A DNA stretch of 64,000 nucleotides, taken from a virus. Location: IMG/VR virus record IMGVR_UViG_3300033993_003332, positions 1 to 64,000 of that record; one strand, given 5' to 3'. Below, piece after piece: positions 35,701 through 44,526 of this stretch. Each line of letters begins with the position of its first letter. The first letter of the stretch is position 1. Both the position numbers and the translations under genes were made by a program. Under the pieces are notes generated by a model that was given only the letters and a program-made list of their open reading frames with translations, was not told the DNA's origin and made no database searches.

Positions 35701-37929
35701 ATCATGTTTTTCTCTATCTATAATATATTCTATATCTGCTGGATCCGGTTTAATCGGAGGCGGAGGTTTTCCTATTCCTCCCGGCCCCGTTGACGGAAAA
35801 GAAGTTGATATTGGTGACAAATATCGTCCTCTAACATCTTTAGGAAAAAATTGATTGGGAGTATTGTTTAGATCGGGGCTCATTAGACCAACAAGACTAG
35901 TAACATAAAATGTTTTAATCTTAACAAATGTGCCGTATGGAGTTATAATCGTGCATTTTATTTGATACCTTCCTGTAGAATATGGAGCAACATAAACTTC
36001 TGGCCCATGAGACAATGATTCAAAGCCAACAACTTGTCCAGTATAATCTTTTATAGTTTGTTGAACCTGAGATGTATCAGAAAATAATTGTGGGCCACCT
36101 TTAGTAGATATAGATAAAATAATATCATTAATAAATAATACTGGTGGTCCACTAACTTTTTCCCATTTACACACAAAATCTTTTCTGACTAATATATCAG
36201 AAGGATTATTCTCATCCTCTGCTGTTTTATAAGAATCTATATCCAGAGTTTCTGGTAAAACTCTTAATAGAATTAGATCCGATAGATTACTAGTGTAGTT
36301 TAATCCTAGCACCGATCCATCTTTATATTTAAAAACGCATGTATTTGGACTATTGTCATTTTTAATGTTATTGTATTCTGGTAAACTTGGATCATTAGTA
36401 GATTTAGCAAGAACTAGGTTGATTTTATTGATTTTTTCATTATATTTAATAATTGGTCTAGCAGAATCCCATAGCATCAGGTCTGATCTGGGAATAATAT
36501 TTGCTGGTACTTTAGGATTTTGTTTAAACTTTAAACCAATTCTTGATTTTGTTTCAGCATAATTTGTATCTATACTTAGATCGCCAACCTCTATGCTTTG
36601 ATTAGTATATAATATAGCATTTTTTACTTCGGACTTGACAATATATTCACCAAACTGATCTACTCTAACATTCGCTCCGTATTCTAATGGTTTATTAGAT
36701 GTTACAACCCCTTCTGCTCCTAGTATAAGTTTAGATCCATATTTTTGTACTAATTTTTGTTTTAATCCTACTGTGTTATATATAATATTATTATTTAAAT
36801 TTCTAGTATTATCATCATTATCGGTAGAACTTAGCTTACTGAAATATGAACTTATTTTATTAAGACATTCTATCGTAGACTGTAAATGACCAATGCCTGT
36901 TGATACATAGTTATTATTTATGAAAATATTTACGAACTCCATTACTTCTTTAGTATATAATCTACTAATACTAAATTCATCTATAAATGGACTGGTAGCA
37001 ATATATTTAGATAAATTTTTATAGCTTCTTGCTGTATGTGTTTGTCTATAAGATTCTCTTCTCTTTAGATCAAATGTTAATTTATGATATATAGCATTAT
37101 ATGCTTGATATAAAGATGGCGAGCAAAAAGAACGAGGAGCAATGCCAGGAAATTGTGCCATATATTCATCAAAATTTATATAATAACTATATACATCGCC
37201 ATCTGGAATCCATAAAAGATATTTGCTTTGTCCTATAACTATGTCGCTATATGTGCTTACGCTACTTGATGTAGAAACACCCATACGATTTTCTTCAACA
37301 AAAATATCACTATCTAAAAATAATGCATTATTACCAATAGTAGATAATTTAACATAATTATTTTTGCTGTCTCCATAATTAAATTCTATATATTCGCTAT
37401 TTATAAACTTGCTAGATGTTTTATTTGGATCGTTAGTTTCATATAGAGTTTCTTCATCAATTTTAACGAATGATCTTGATGTGTTAAAAAGCTTAACTCT
37501 TGCATTATTTGGAAACTCAGATAATTTTTTACCAGTTTTGGACGGAACGATTCTTTTAAACCAGCACATTAGACCATGTACTGGAAAATAAGATATATTT
37601 TGTCTATTTAGAGTCCAATCTGTTGACATATATCCATTTGTTTTCCAAAAATTAAACTTTGGATTAATAATCTTTAAGAAATTTTGTATACCTAAAATAT
37701 TATTTTCATTATTATATCCTGAAACATATCCTTTATCTAACAATAGGGTGTTGTCGATAGTACTATTATCTTTAGTTATAAAAAGAGGGGTCCATACATT
37801 ATCCGCAGCTTCAGTGGTGCTGATCAGATTATTTAGAATATCGTTCCTCACACTAGCAGCATTAATACTGTTTTTTTGATCTATCAAATCTTCTAAAAAG
37901 GTTTTATCGTATATAATACAATTATTCAT
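29749..37929 (-). CDS. giant structural protein (2726 residues)
   Basis: An uninterrupted 2726-residue protein of unknown family, one of the largest products in the window. It is rich in Asn, Tyr, Ser and Gly with many strand-turn units, as in tail fibre or baseplate proteins. A hydrophobic Gly/Ala-rich segment occurs near residues 1590-1650 (LGGAGGLGGIMAGLGGGDI), unlike the rest. A Pro/Asp-rich linker (DDPSPPPPDDGN) lies near residue 2545. No catalytic motif was recognised. It starts four bases inside the end of the next upstream gene at 37926-41195, so the two are co-translated. It belongs to the tail module by position. Whether it is a fibre, tape measure or hub is not known; its low helix content argues against a tape measure. 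Confidence 0.65.
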   Translation of the reverse strand: MNNCIIYDKTFLEDLIDQKNSINAASVRNDILNNLISTTEAADNVWTPLFITKDNSTIDNTLLLDKGYVSGYNNENNILGIQNFLKIINPKFNFWKTNGYMSTDWTLNRQNISYFPVHGLMCWFKRIVPSKTGKKLSEFPNNARVKLFNTSRSFVKIDEETLYETNDPNKTSSKFINSEYIEFNYGDSKNNYVKLSTIGNNALFLDSDIFVEENRMGVSTSSSVSTYSDIVIGQSKYLLWIPDGDVYSYYINFDEYMAQFPGIAPRSFCSPSLYQAYNAIYHKLTFDLKRRESYRQTHTARSYKNLSKYIATSPFIDEFSISRLYTKEVMEFVNIFINNNYVSTGIGHLQSTIECLNKISSYFSKLSSTDNDDNTRNLNNNIIYNTVGLKQKLVQKYGSKLILGAEGVVTSNKPLEYGANVRVDQFGEYIVKSEVKNAILYTNQSIEVGDLSIDTNYAETKSRIGLKFKQNPKVPANIIPRSDLMLWDSARPIIKYNEKINKINLVLAKSTNDPSLPEYNNIKNDNSPNTCVFKYKDGSVLGLNYTSNLSDLILLRVLPETLDIDSYKTAEDENNPSDILVRKDFVCKWEKVSGPPVLFINDIILSISTKGGPQLFSDTSQVQQTIKDYTGQVVGFESLSHGPEVYVAPYSTGRYQIKCTIITPYGTFVKIKTFYVTSLVGLMSPDLNNTPNQFFPKDVRGRYLSPISTSFPSTGPGGIGKPPPPIKPDPADIEYIIDREKHDIILNSKNLRVHTPIINSIAIHGRGLALPIAMTSDIKVLKSRPEKLINNTLYYLEDYYGGPIKDGKADSSYKYDQSSNIILRYFSDANIQYRLDKIKLEHIRHHSDPKCANCFSLYSTDLYGSRGNWIRGKGSTLDGWENNTYHYRSWGGALDKENNETFSTDFSPKIKSYGGWDNEIINNIGISIPNHPDPGTVFPAITGKPLNYKSDKPSLDPPYFAEGFKYCFEDIIPDNSDKYIDFKKGVFHPQSGWISYDSPLHSGIENLSSVLKFNVGARESYSFSGPSINNIQNDSYIYSGNNLFIIPIQFKSSIEIGIAEGAQWIQESIQCGGTTPCRSDSPPHWVWLNQIHREYGDQDIPSANGKAYDHGYRILRGGDPKRYEARSYDNFSPFMDEFGFISDSENNRFKYLFPVSGPRYPPGPIPEDIVKYMSKARRSNPNCIKDNGEQPANYYENLPNPTGTWKGFRNPRVLNFSIKDIEVKLNFLNYVNTKDLSIVFDSKPCLDELYRIGGGERYKSPIAGGSIFIDQTIQSDFDSLAAPQDWPLNPININNSDLTQYLYSLSNMNTRFTKTSVAGISVPYKEPTSNPHLYLLNQEYIQNHSFNLSLKFSDHANKYNVVNDHNYNNSSGYVAANYQNIINTDDIIKPSICPFGYSDQEVNIYHNAVTANKLNITNNTFSKYAGKPMFDSTVRCPPRGGAGIKGTKGPNKNDVTFFTCAITLYDEHDDMLPNDNTINSQLYTNIYDFTNKINSSSLYSSLCSWELLLHFGDTKKPTAPILSSLNSYGNNEALSLIEYGKPPQYGGYGFMANLKNYKHMMPFVNINAPNIFFQDNTICEASDPELIGNIKGIPGVEFPWLAILAATYAYTGAVGLGGAGGLGGIMAGLGGGDIAMSIAVGQIVNYFNAQRAQDFRQAIANDIYHQDYKRYPFGSPEKILINFSKDNIFWYKAEASIFKYANSPILPYKKYNYIRLNKDTLPELSRFSVKVVENIKDLLEEKSIKELTIGCTEFNAVSGPLTYNNISYHTDDIVDVRFSSTDSSNVCVDGLYFVPTTGKWVSLAQKPSILCEKSDYITRNHVLYNDLPDTEYSIFKNLYSDINQKKLIMIDGTVPFEIFTFKDIVQVSGQNIAPDAIIDVNLIDGPTGETPSVTPTSTQPDQPVAPADTTPKYTTKILGKALIYKDKKPYTILKVDRLDMDKADFISPDNNVIVVFGLSSSTDLKNNPVNMYAFEKESLNRPHPEVYNTTNSYGSYGDGSYTINKNILSQIPMYNNIEKIGNMFNNHKSDRLLYNKMFFTKEQSEQINSLKYVGASVAYPHKLNDVITVVDNNSKYIVNNPANSTTLDNLLSNSKYFSFNNVDFNNIHLTYIRNNNFRDSSMVPYPSGYISIENDYEEKPPIEATDINGDPISNEVFQNLITRLNLLENTNVNLEVESNIGVNTIVATNKVIESYNLSYIYRHYESLTEYNSNKKISELALRVFYQERNDILKLLNETSDYQKARITIKNKTSIISGKIARENIESITVLESVVVDDITTFKENTILKEDIVSITRDFERTRHGIKPQILAKIKTFRPFDRLSLLAFQIEYEYDNDNYWINLDPHQGCSIAEELRPKVLKSITYVCRPANYIQGIYGMPQLAINNICNHKRGSILENEEDDPDGINYSKGSTSGFRSGPYETYKYTIGENIVNKNKTNLEKKATAAGLPIKWEEVTIKRNYHINGNAAGMDTINSYKEIMVTAIETYDVLLSPLEIKDNKADKTNSTQDADVLDIGNLPGGVGGGDPDDPSPPPPDDGNFVSSLPPPGETIGASVPQKSVDGFGLLTLGGIRAGQSMKIYNVCNLDNVNNLKIKFRKIPRQLRGLDIYSTVYRYGPTGLFRPGKRNQISDILDPYEIVEAGSVSGSSFQPILNNNIYYWKCMEIEDTKLVPSTTPLFFQLMNEMMYRTFYGSIDRIENKGTILKSQFLWEMIPYEFFTNTPPPREK

Positions 37930-40900
37930 ACTTTAGTTGCCGATAATGTCCATTTTCCATTAATAAATATAAAAATACCTTTACTTCCAGCAGAGGCCGA
38001 TAGTTCCAAAGGATTATCAAAATTTACTACAAGTAAAGGAACTGATGCTGATCTTCGTCCTTGAATATGATGCAGCCTAACGCTTGCAGAATTTCCAGAC
38101 CCTATTGTTCCTATAGCCATTACTGATGGTTTGCTCAAAGGTTCATAAAATCCACTTAATCTATCGTATCTACACAACAGTTTAGTTCCTTTTGGAGCAG
38201 TATATCCTGTTTTGTCTACTACATATACTAATCTTCTATATCCATTTTGCAATGGTTCTTTATTATATTCTATATCATCTATAAATGCTCTAGTAGAATA
38301 TGTGCTATCATAATCGTCTTCTTTAATCATATCGCTTTCTAGTGTTACATAAACATTCCTATACGGACATTTATTATCTGTTTTATTTGCTAAAAATTCT
38401 TGTAAAGAGGCTTGATCTGTTTTATTAGTAACTATAAATGGTGGCAAAATTTCTTCTTTGCATCCTCCTCCACTAGCGTCCCACACTCTTCTTTGCGAAT
38501 CCCATCTTAAATCTATTGGGCCAACAGGCCATAAGTCTGGTTTTTGAGCCCAATTACGATAAAAATATTTGGATTTAGTACTTTTTTTAGTCCATTTACC
38601 AGTTCCTTCGCCGATCCCTGTTCCCGAGCCAGACCATGTATATGCTTGTGTGATAATATCGCCTAAAGGAGTTATTCCATATTGTGATGATGATGGGAGT
38701 AATGCTCCGGGTGCTTCTAAATTATTTTTACCAAAATTTTTATCACCAGTTGTATCAACCAGTCTGAATCTTAAAACTAGACCATTATCATCAATATGAT
38801 ATGGCATATCATGAGCGTTCGGCGCAGGATATCCTTCTGTATCAAATCCCCAAGAGTGTAGCATTAGCGGTCCTCGCAAAGCCATAAATCTTTGATTATT
38901 TAGTATAAATACATTATCTGTTGCTTGTTTATCCATATCATATCTATAATAGTCTTTATTAATATTATCTTTTCTAATATTATTATAGAGCACAAAATTA
39001 TTACCATTCGTTTGAGGATTGTCTCCTCTGCCAATAGCCATTATGGAGTGTCTACAAATATCATCTGGTAAAGCATAAGGATTCCTAAATTCGCCACTTG
39101 GTACCACTATGGGATTTAAACTATATAAATTAACATCTGGTAATGATGTTTTTTTAGTTGGGTCTTTATCATTCTTTTTGATATCTAATTTAGCCTTGGA
39201 GCATACGGAGCATGGTATTCTTAAAGGCGTAGACAATTCTGTACCATCTAAATTATAGATTAAGGTCTCTCTAGTATTAAGACACTTAGGACATGCTAAA
39301 TCATATGTAAAATTATTATAAGATAGTTTTAAGTTTTGTTCACCACCAAAAAATGTTCCACTACCACTAACCAAAGTACTTAAAGGATAGGTTCCATTTT
39401 GTTTAGTTGGATAAAAAGAAACAGGTGACAATATTCCATCAAGACTCATAGCGGATTTAGAAGAATAGTCTTCAAATAATTCTGATCCAATTTCATCTCC
39501 AGTAATAATACCTGCCCAATGATGATTTCGTATACTATAATAAACGCCAGAATAAAAAGCTTTATTTTGATCAGTACCATATGATGCATAATCCGAATAT
39601 CTTAATGATTGTTCTCCATTATTATTTGTTATATTCCAAGCATCCGTAAATTTAACTCTATCTAAATGTTGTTGAGCTTGACTGATAATTAACTCAACCG
39701 GACTTGTGCCGTAAAATCTAGTACGTCTATCATCAACCTTGTAAGCTTCTCTTGAAGATCTTGCTTTAGCTAATATATCAAGTCTTTCTAGTAGAGCTTT
39801 ATTTGATAATCTTTTATTGATTGTGTTAATTTGTTGATTAATTTTACTAATATTATTATTTAGTGTTCTTGCTTTATCTGTTAATTCTTTATTAAATAAT
39901 CCTGTTTTAGGATTATATGTTTGAAAACTATAACTAGTTTTTATACCATCGTTGGAGGTTTGAATACTAATATTACTAATAACCGGAAATCCATAATCAT
40001 TAGAACTATTAACTACTATACTAGTATATCTTAAAGTAGAATTTAGATTAGCATCATAAAATATAGAATTTTTTGAAGATATACCATATAATGTATTGTC
40101 AAAAGTAGAATTTCTATTTACTCCTAATATATTAGGATTGAATGATCCGCCTATACCAAATATTGGTGGACCAACTATTGAGACTCTTCCGTTCTCAAGA
40201 ACAGACTGATAGTTAACATCATATGCTATATTAAAATTAACAACATTTTCTAAAAATCTTATACCTCCATATTTCCATGGAACATAGTCGCTATTTTGTT
40301 CTACTTTAATATTTCCAAATAAATTATCAGATATATTAGGATTAAGCATAATCGAAGGATCATTGGCCCATGGGCCGTAAACTCTATTGTTGCTCTTTAT
40401 TGGTATGCCAGCAAAAAGTGGGGTTGCCATCCTTGGTTTAATAACATCATGTTTGGTTGCTTGATTGCTAGAGGCCCCTTTGACAACTATAAAATCTTGA
40501 CTGATTACAGGTAATCTATATTGTTCTAAATAATCTATATAAAAACGAAATTCTTGCATTTCTTCTTCTGAATATTCATATCTATTTTGATTTTTCTTTG
40601 ATTTACCCTTTTCTTTTGGCTCTCTTTCTTCAGCATCGTCCGCTTCTTTCTTGGCCTGTTTAACAATACCAAGATTAGCTAATATAGCTAAATCTTCTTC
40701 GGCAACATTAGCAATCACAGTTAATGATGGATCAGCAGTATAGCTATTACTTATGCTCATAACCTCTATACCTGGACTCTCAACAATAGCTCTACAGTCT
40801 GTAAGATTAATAGGATTAAGAAATACTAATTGCGAACATTGTGCAGAAATATATAACTTTGCTCCTGGAACAAATCGATCATAAGGATCATAGTTATTAT

Positions 40901-41195
40901 TTTTTCTAATTAAAATAAAATCTTCATCTGTTAATGTATTAATATTTACAGACGGTTGTAGTAATGGACAAAAACTATCCTCTTCATCTTCACTAACTGG
41001 TATAACTACATTATTATCAATTCTTTGACCAGTATCTGCTGTCGATGTTTTTTCCCAAGCCTGAATCCTACTCTTATCTGCGTCACTAACTCTATCTTCC
41101 TTCAGTGCTGTTACTAATTCATCTTTAGCTTCCTGTAGTTCTTTTTCAGCTTTACTAAGTTCTTCTTTTAATTCTGCTATAGTTTGTTCTGCCAT
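37926..41195 (-). CDS. structural protein with coiled-coil N-terminus
   Basis: A 1089-residue protein. The first 50 residues are a charged coiled coil (LKEELSKAEKELQEAKDEL). A second charged helix lies around residue 180-205. The middle is beta-rich with many Asn and Tyr. A zinc-ribbon-like insertion (ACPKCLN and PCSVCSK) lies about residues 635-660. No known family was recognised. Neighbouring genes and size suggest a tail or baseplate component. The stop overlaps the start of the 2726-residue protein gene. Confidence 0.6.
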   Translation of the reverse strand: MAEQTIAELKEELSKAEKELQEAKDELVTALKEDRVSDADKSRIQAWEKTSTADTGQRIDNNVVIPVSEDEEDSFCPLLQPSVNINTLTDEDFILIRKNNNYDPYDRFVPGAKLYISAQCSQLVFLNPINLTDCRAIVESPGIEVMSISNSYTADPSLTVIANVAEEDLAILANLGIVKQAKKEADDAEEREPKEKGKSKKNQNRYEYSEEEMQEFRFYIDYLEQYRLPVISQDFIVVKGASSNQATKHDVIKPRMATPLFAGIPIKSNNRVYGPWANDPSIMLNPNISDNLFGNIKVEQNSDYVPWKYGGIRFLENVVNFNIAYDVNYQSVLENGRVSIVGPPIFGIGGSFNPNILGVNRNSTFDNTLYGISSKNSIFYDANLNSTLRYTSIVVNSSNDYGFPVISNISIQTSNDGIKTSYSFQTYNPKTGLFNKELTDKARTLNNNISKINQQINTINKRLSNKALLERLDILAKARSSREAYKVDDRRTRFYGTSPVELIISQAQQHLDRVKFTDAWNITNNNGEQSLRYSDYASYGTDQNKAFYSGVYYSIRNHHWAGIITGDEIGSELFEDYSSKSAMSLDGILSPVSFYPTKQNGTYPLSTLVSGSGTFFGGEQNLKLSYNNFTYDLACPKCLNTRETLIYNLDGTELSTPLRIPCSVCSKAKLDIKKNDKDPTKKTSLPDVNLYSLNPIVVPSGEFRNPYALPDDICRHSIMAIGRGDNPQTNGNNFVLYNNIRKDNINKDYYRYDMDKQATDNVFILNNQRFMALRGPLMLHSWGFDTEGYPAPNAHDMPYHIDDNGLVLRFRLVDTTGDKNFGKNNLEAPGALLPSSSQYGITPLGDIITQAYTWSGSGTGIGEGTGKWTKKSTKSKYFYRNWAQKPDLWPVGPIDLRWDSQRRVWDASGGGCKEEILPPFIVTNKTDQASLQEFLANKTDNKCPYRNVYVTLESDMIKEDDYDSTYSTRAFIDDIEYNKEPLQNGYRRLVYVVDKTGYTAPKGTKLLCRYDRLSGFYEPLSKPSVMAIGTIGSGNSASVRLHHIQGRRSASVPLLVVNFDNPLELSASAGSKGIFIFINGKWTLSATKV

Positions 41196-41200
41196 AGTTA

Positions 41201-44200
41201 TTATTCTTTTGGTTTTTTAGCATCTTCTGGTTTTGGTTGATTCTTTTTATTTATTGCATCATTTAAAGAACGAATTTTATATTTAAGATTATCAATTTTT
41301 CCTTGTAAATCACGAACTGTTGGATCTGATGCATAATTACTTCTATCGATAGCATTAGTTTTGGTGCGTTTTGTTATGATTGCTTTTTTTGTATTATTAT
41401 CTAATTTAGCCCACGAACACGTAACATCATCAATATTTGGACTAACATTGTATCCTAGAATAGGTCCCAACAAACCATCATCATTTCTAAGGGCGTGCCA
41501 ATAATTATCGCCAAAAACAAAACTATCATCAATATAATTGCCTGGCTCTTCCCAGCCACCATCCGCTATTTCAAAATTATATCTTATATTTTGACTACCA
41601 TGATAAACAAAAAATGATGACGTTGTGCCAGGAATAGCTATATCTATATAAGCTGTATCTTTATAAGCATATACGTCTGGCATTTTAACCATATATTGTT
41701 TACCATAGTATTTACTAGCTATAGTTTGAATAAAACCATGAATAAGTTGTAAATCTTTAATAAAATTATGATTAAGATATAAATCCCAATTCATTTGCAT
41801 TTTAGAATGCAAAGCATTTCTTGGCTCGGCCATATGCCCATCTTCTGCTATACTAGGACTAGATAAGTTAGTACCAGCTCCTCCCATACCACCACCCAGA
41901 TTAACTGTGGATATTGGCTCACCAGGCAATGGTGGCGGTTTTGCTTCCAAAAAGATATTTTTAGCCTTATAAGCATTTACTAACATAACAAAAAGATCAG
42001 GCTTACTAAAATAAGATTTACCTAAACAATATGTCAAATATTCATCAAATCCAGAGCATCTTAACTCTGTTTCTTTAATTGTAAATCCAGCGGATTTATA
42101 TTCAAGAGTTCTTACAACATTTCTATCACTTTCTGCTGCTGGAGTTGAACTACTGTCTGATGATCCGGAACCATCGTCTGATGATCCGGAACCATCGTCT
42201 GATGATCCGGAACCATCGTCTGATGATTGTTCTTGTTGGGCATCAGCAGCATCTTCGTCTCTCTTTTGAGCATTCGGATTATTATTATCTTCTCCTCTAT
42301 TATTCCATCCTGGCTCTTCATCACTCATTTTTGGTCTTTCAAGCTCCGGAGAATCAGTAGACGGACTTGTTTCTTCACCCTGTTCTTCCTCGTCCTCTTG
42401 CGCAATAAAAAGCGGTGTAAAAGTTATTATATTTTGGGCAGATTGTTCCGAAGATGGTGATGGAGGGGGCGGAGGAGGCGGAGACGACCCACGGTTATTT
42501 ACAGATACTCCTATCTCAGGAATAGCAGTGGAGCTACCTTGAAAACCTACTCCAGATAATTTATCCGGAGCCCCGCTTCCTTCGCTATCACTATTTGATC
42601 CATTCGGTGGACTATTCTCTGTTTCTTTTTGTTCTTCTTCTGTTCCTCCTTCACTATCGTCATTTTTTTTCTCATCATCTGATGCATCGTCGGTTTCACC
42701 GCTAGCATCTTCTGATTTTGGTGTTGAAGAAGTTTTTTCATTGTCACTAGTAGAAGCTACGCTTCCATCGTACATAGACAATGGTTCGCCTATTGATAAT
42801 GATGGTAATTCATTAAGGTCAAAAGCAATAGTAATCTGATTTGTCCAAGTATCTAAATATACTGGTCTGACAAATCTAAAAATATTAGAATCAGAAGTTG
42901 ATCCGTATGTAACGTCTAGTTTTGTGCCAAAGTATGGACAAATAACATCTCTGAATAATGGTATAAATCTTGTGCCAGGATTATTACGAAATATTCTTGT
43001 TAAAAAATAATTACCACCTATTACGCTTTCTGGTCTACCTATTTCGGCATCTCCCCAATAAGGATCAATAGTTATATTATTTATTTTATTTGATCTTAGA
43101 AATGGATTTCTAATTTTTGATATTGATCGTCTATTATTAATAAATCTTTTAACTATAGGATTCCATATATAATTATTTTGTGCATAAGCTAATCTGTAGG
43201 TTTTTGCTTGATAAAATCTTTGTTGATTGCCTCCAAAAACTACTTTTCTAATACTATTCTGATTTGTCTCTTGTCCAAATGAGCTATTTTCAACATTAAA
43301 TCCAGATGTTTCTAAATTCGATACAACTGCTGGAATCTGATATGTTGGATTATATTGAGTTCTATTAACAGTAACAACTTTAATAATAAATTCTATACCA
43401 CCATTAGCTTTAACCGGCACAACAACTGTTAAAAAATCTAATCCAGTATCTTCTACAATCGTTGATATAAATTCTGATAGGCTTTTATCTGGACTACCAG
43501 ATATTCTGTAGTCATAGGGAGGAGTGGGTAAACTACTTAAATCAAGAGAAAAAGAGTTATATGGTAATGATGTAAATCCTCTTCCAGGGCCAGCAGCAGT
43601 TATTACGCCAAAAGTATTCATTGTTGTTAAATGTGGTTCATTAACACCATTATAATTAATACCAACTCTTCTAATACTTTTTGATAAAATTCTACCAAAT
43701 GGAGAATATGATCCATCCTCGTCTCTGGCTCCTCCATCAACATTAGCGGTTAATGCATGTATACTATCTATAATAGCTTTGGCACTAATCCCATTTTCAT
43801 TTAATGCAGCACCACCGAATCTGTTATATCCCATGCTTTCTAAAAATCCATAAACATTAAAAATATTAGCAATATTACCTTGAGATAATCTAGCATTTTT
43901 TGCACTAGTTACGGCCCCATCAAAATCTTGTAAGATTATTTTAGAATTATCCAATAAACTATCGAAAGATTCTATTTGTACGCTATATGTTACTCCTCCT
44001 GGTCTATTATTTCTTTCCCAACTTCTTACTAATCCTATAAATTCAAAATTATCAAATTTAAAATATACTGGAGTATCAATAATATCATAAATATTAATTG
44101 GTCCATTTCTATTAACTGTTCCGTCCGGCTGCACATAAGTTCCTGTTGCAAAAAAACCAGGATCCTCATAAACCCAATAACTAGAAACAAAAGCGTTTCC

Positions 44201-44515
44201 AACCCATCTATAAAAAATCTTTCCGGGAGCATTTTTTTCTTTTTTTGTTAAGCTTGAACTATATGGATTACCAAATTCATCAACATAACAATCATCTCCT
44301 ATGCAGTTATAGTAATGATTTAATGGATAACTATTGGCATTATAATGAGGAATATTAGCAAAAATATTTGGTTGAAAATCTTCTATTAATTCTACTGTTA
44401 ACGAACTAGCTTTTCCTCCCCATCCAACATTACTACTAAAAGATACTACACTAGCACCTAAGAATAAAGTCTGTGCCAAAACATTTTCTTTATAATTCTG
44501 ACAATTAATCGGCAT
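41201..44515 (-). CDS. putative baseplate hub-like protein with disordered insert
   Basis: A 1104-residue protein. The first 560 residues are beta-rich and contain phrases typical of phage tail hub or gpD-like proteins: VELIEDF, FKFDNFEFIGLVRSWERNN, VQIESFDSLLDN and LSEFISTIVEDTGLDFLTV. Residues about 585-835 are a disordered Ser/Asp/Glu/Pro-rich insert, including a PPPPPPP run and three copies of SDDGSGS encoded by a DNA tandem repeat. The last 270 residues are folded again (TELRCSGFDEYLTYCLGKSYF and on) with a final coiled coil. The hub assignment is from pattern only. The gene lies six bases upstream of the coiled-coil protein gene. Confidence 0.5.
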   Translation of the reverse strand: MPINCQNYKENVLAQTLFLGASVVSFSSNVGWGGKASSLTVELIEDFQPNIFANIPHYNANSYPLNHYYNCIGDDCYVDEFGNPYSSSLTKKEKNAPGKIFYRWVGNAFVSSYWVYEDPGFFATGTYVQPDGTVNRNGPINIYDIIDTPVYFKFDNFEFIGLVRSWERNNRPGGVTYSVQIESFDSLLDNSKIILQDFDGAVTSAKNARLSQGNIANIFNVYGFLESMGYNRFGGAALNENGISAKAIIDSIHALTANVDGGARDEDGSYSPFGRILSKSIRRVGINYNGVNEPHLTTMNTFGVITAAGPGRGFTSLPYNSFSLDLSSLPTPPYDYRISGSPDKSLSEFISTIVEDTGLDFLTVVVPVKANGGIEFIIKVVTVNRTQYNPTYQIPAVVSNLETSGFNVENSSFGQETNQNSIRKVVFGGNQQRFYQAKTYRLAYAQNNYIWNPIVKRFINNRRSISKIRNPFLRSNKINNITIDPYWGDAEIGRPESVIGGNYFLTRIFRNNPGTRFIPLFRDVICPYFGTKLDVTYGSTSDSNIFRFVRPVYLDTWTNQITIAFDLNELPSLSIGEPLSMYDGSVASTSDNEKTSSTPKSEDASGETDDASDDEKKNDDSEGGTEEEQKETENSPPNGSNSDSEGSGAPDKLSGVGFQGSSTAIPEIGVSVNNRGSSPPPPPPPSPSSEQSAQNIITFTPLFIAQEDEEEQGEETSPSTDSPELERPKMSDEEPGWNNRGEDNNNPNAQKRDEDAADAQQEQSSDDGSGSSDDGSGSSDDGSGSSDSSSTPAAESDRNVVRTLEYKSAGFTIKETELRCSGFDEYLTYCLGKSYFSKPDLFVMLVNAYKAKNIFLEAKPPPLPGEPISTVNLGGGMGGAGTNLSSPSIAEDGHMAEPRNALHSKMQMNWDLYLNHNFIKDLQLIHGFIQTIASKYYGKQYMVKMPDVYAYKDTAYIDIAIPGTTSSFFVYHGSQNIRYNFEIADGGWEEPGNYIDDSFVFGDNYWHALRNDDGLLGPILGYNVSPNIDDVTCSWAKLDNNTKKAIITKRTKTNAIDRSNYASDPTVRDLQGKIDNLKYKIRSLNDAINKKNQPKPEDAKKPKE
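42156..42227. repeat. 21-bp tandem repeat in coding sequence
   Basis: Three identical copies of a 21-base unit, TCTGATGATCCGGAACCATC plus G, occupy 42156-42218, followed by a 9-base partial copy. The unit encodes SDDGSGS-type residues on the minus strand inside the disordered part of the 1104-residue protein. Exact identity implies recent expansion by slippage or recombination, and the length stays in frame. Confidence 0.9.
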
Positions 44516-44526
44516 AATATTTCCTA

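Noticed and set aside
42156-42227. CRISPR-like repeat array
   Set aside because: The copies are directly adjacent without spacers and are in frame within a coding sequence.
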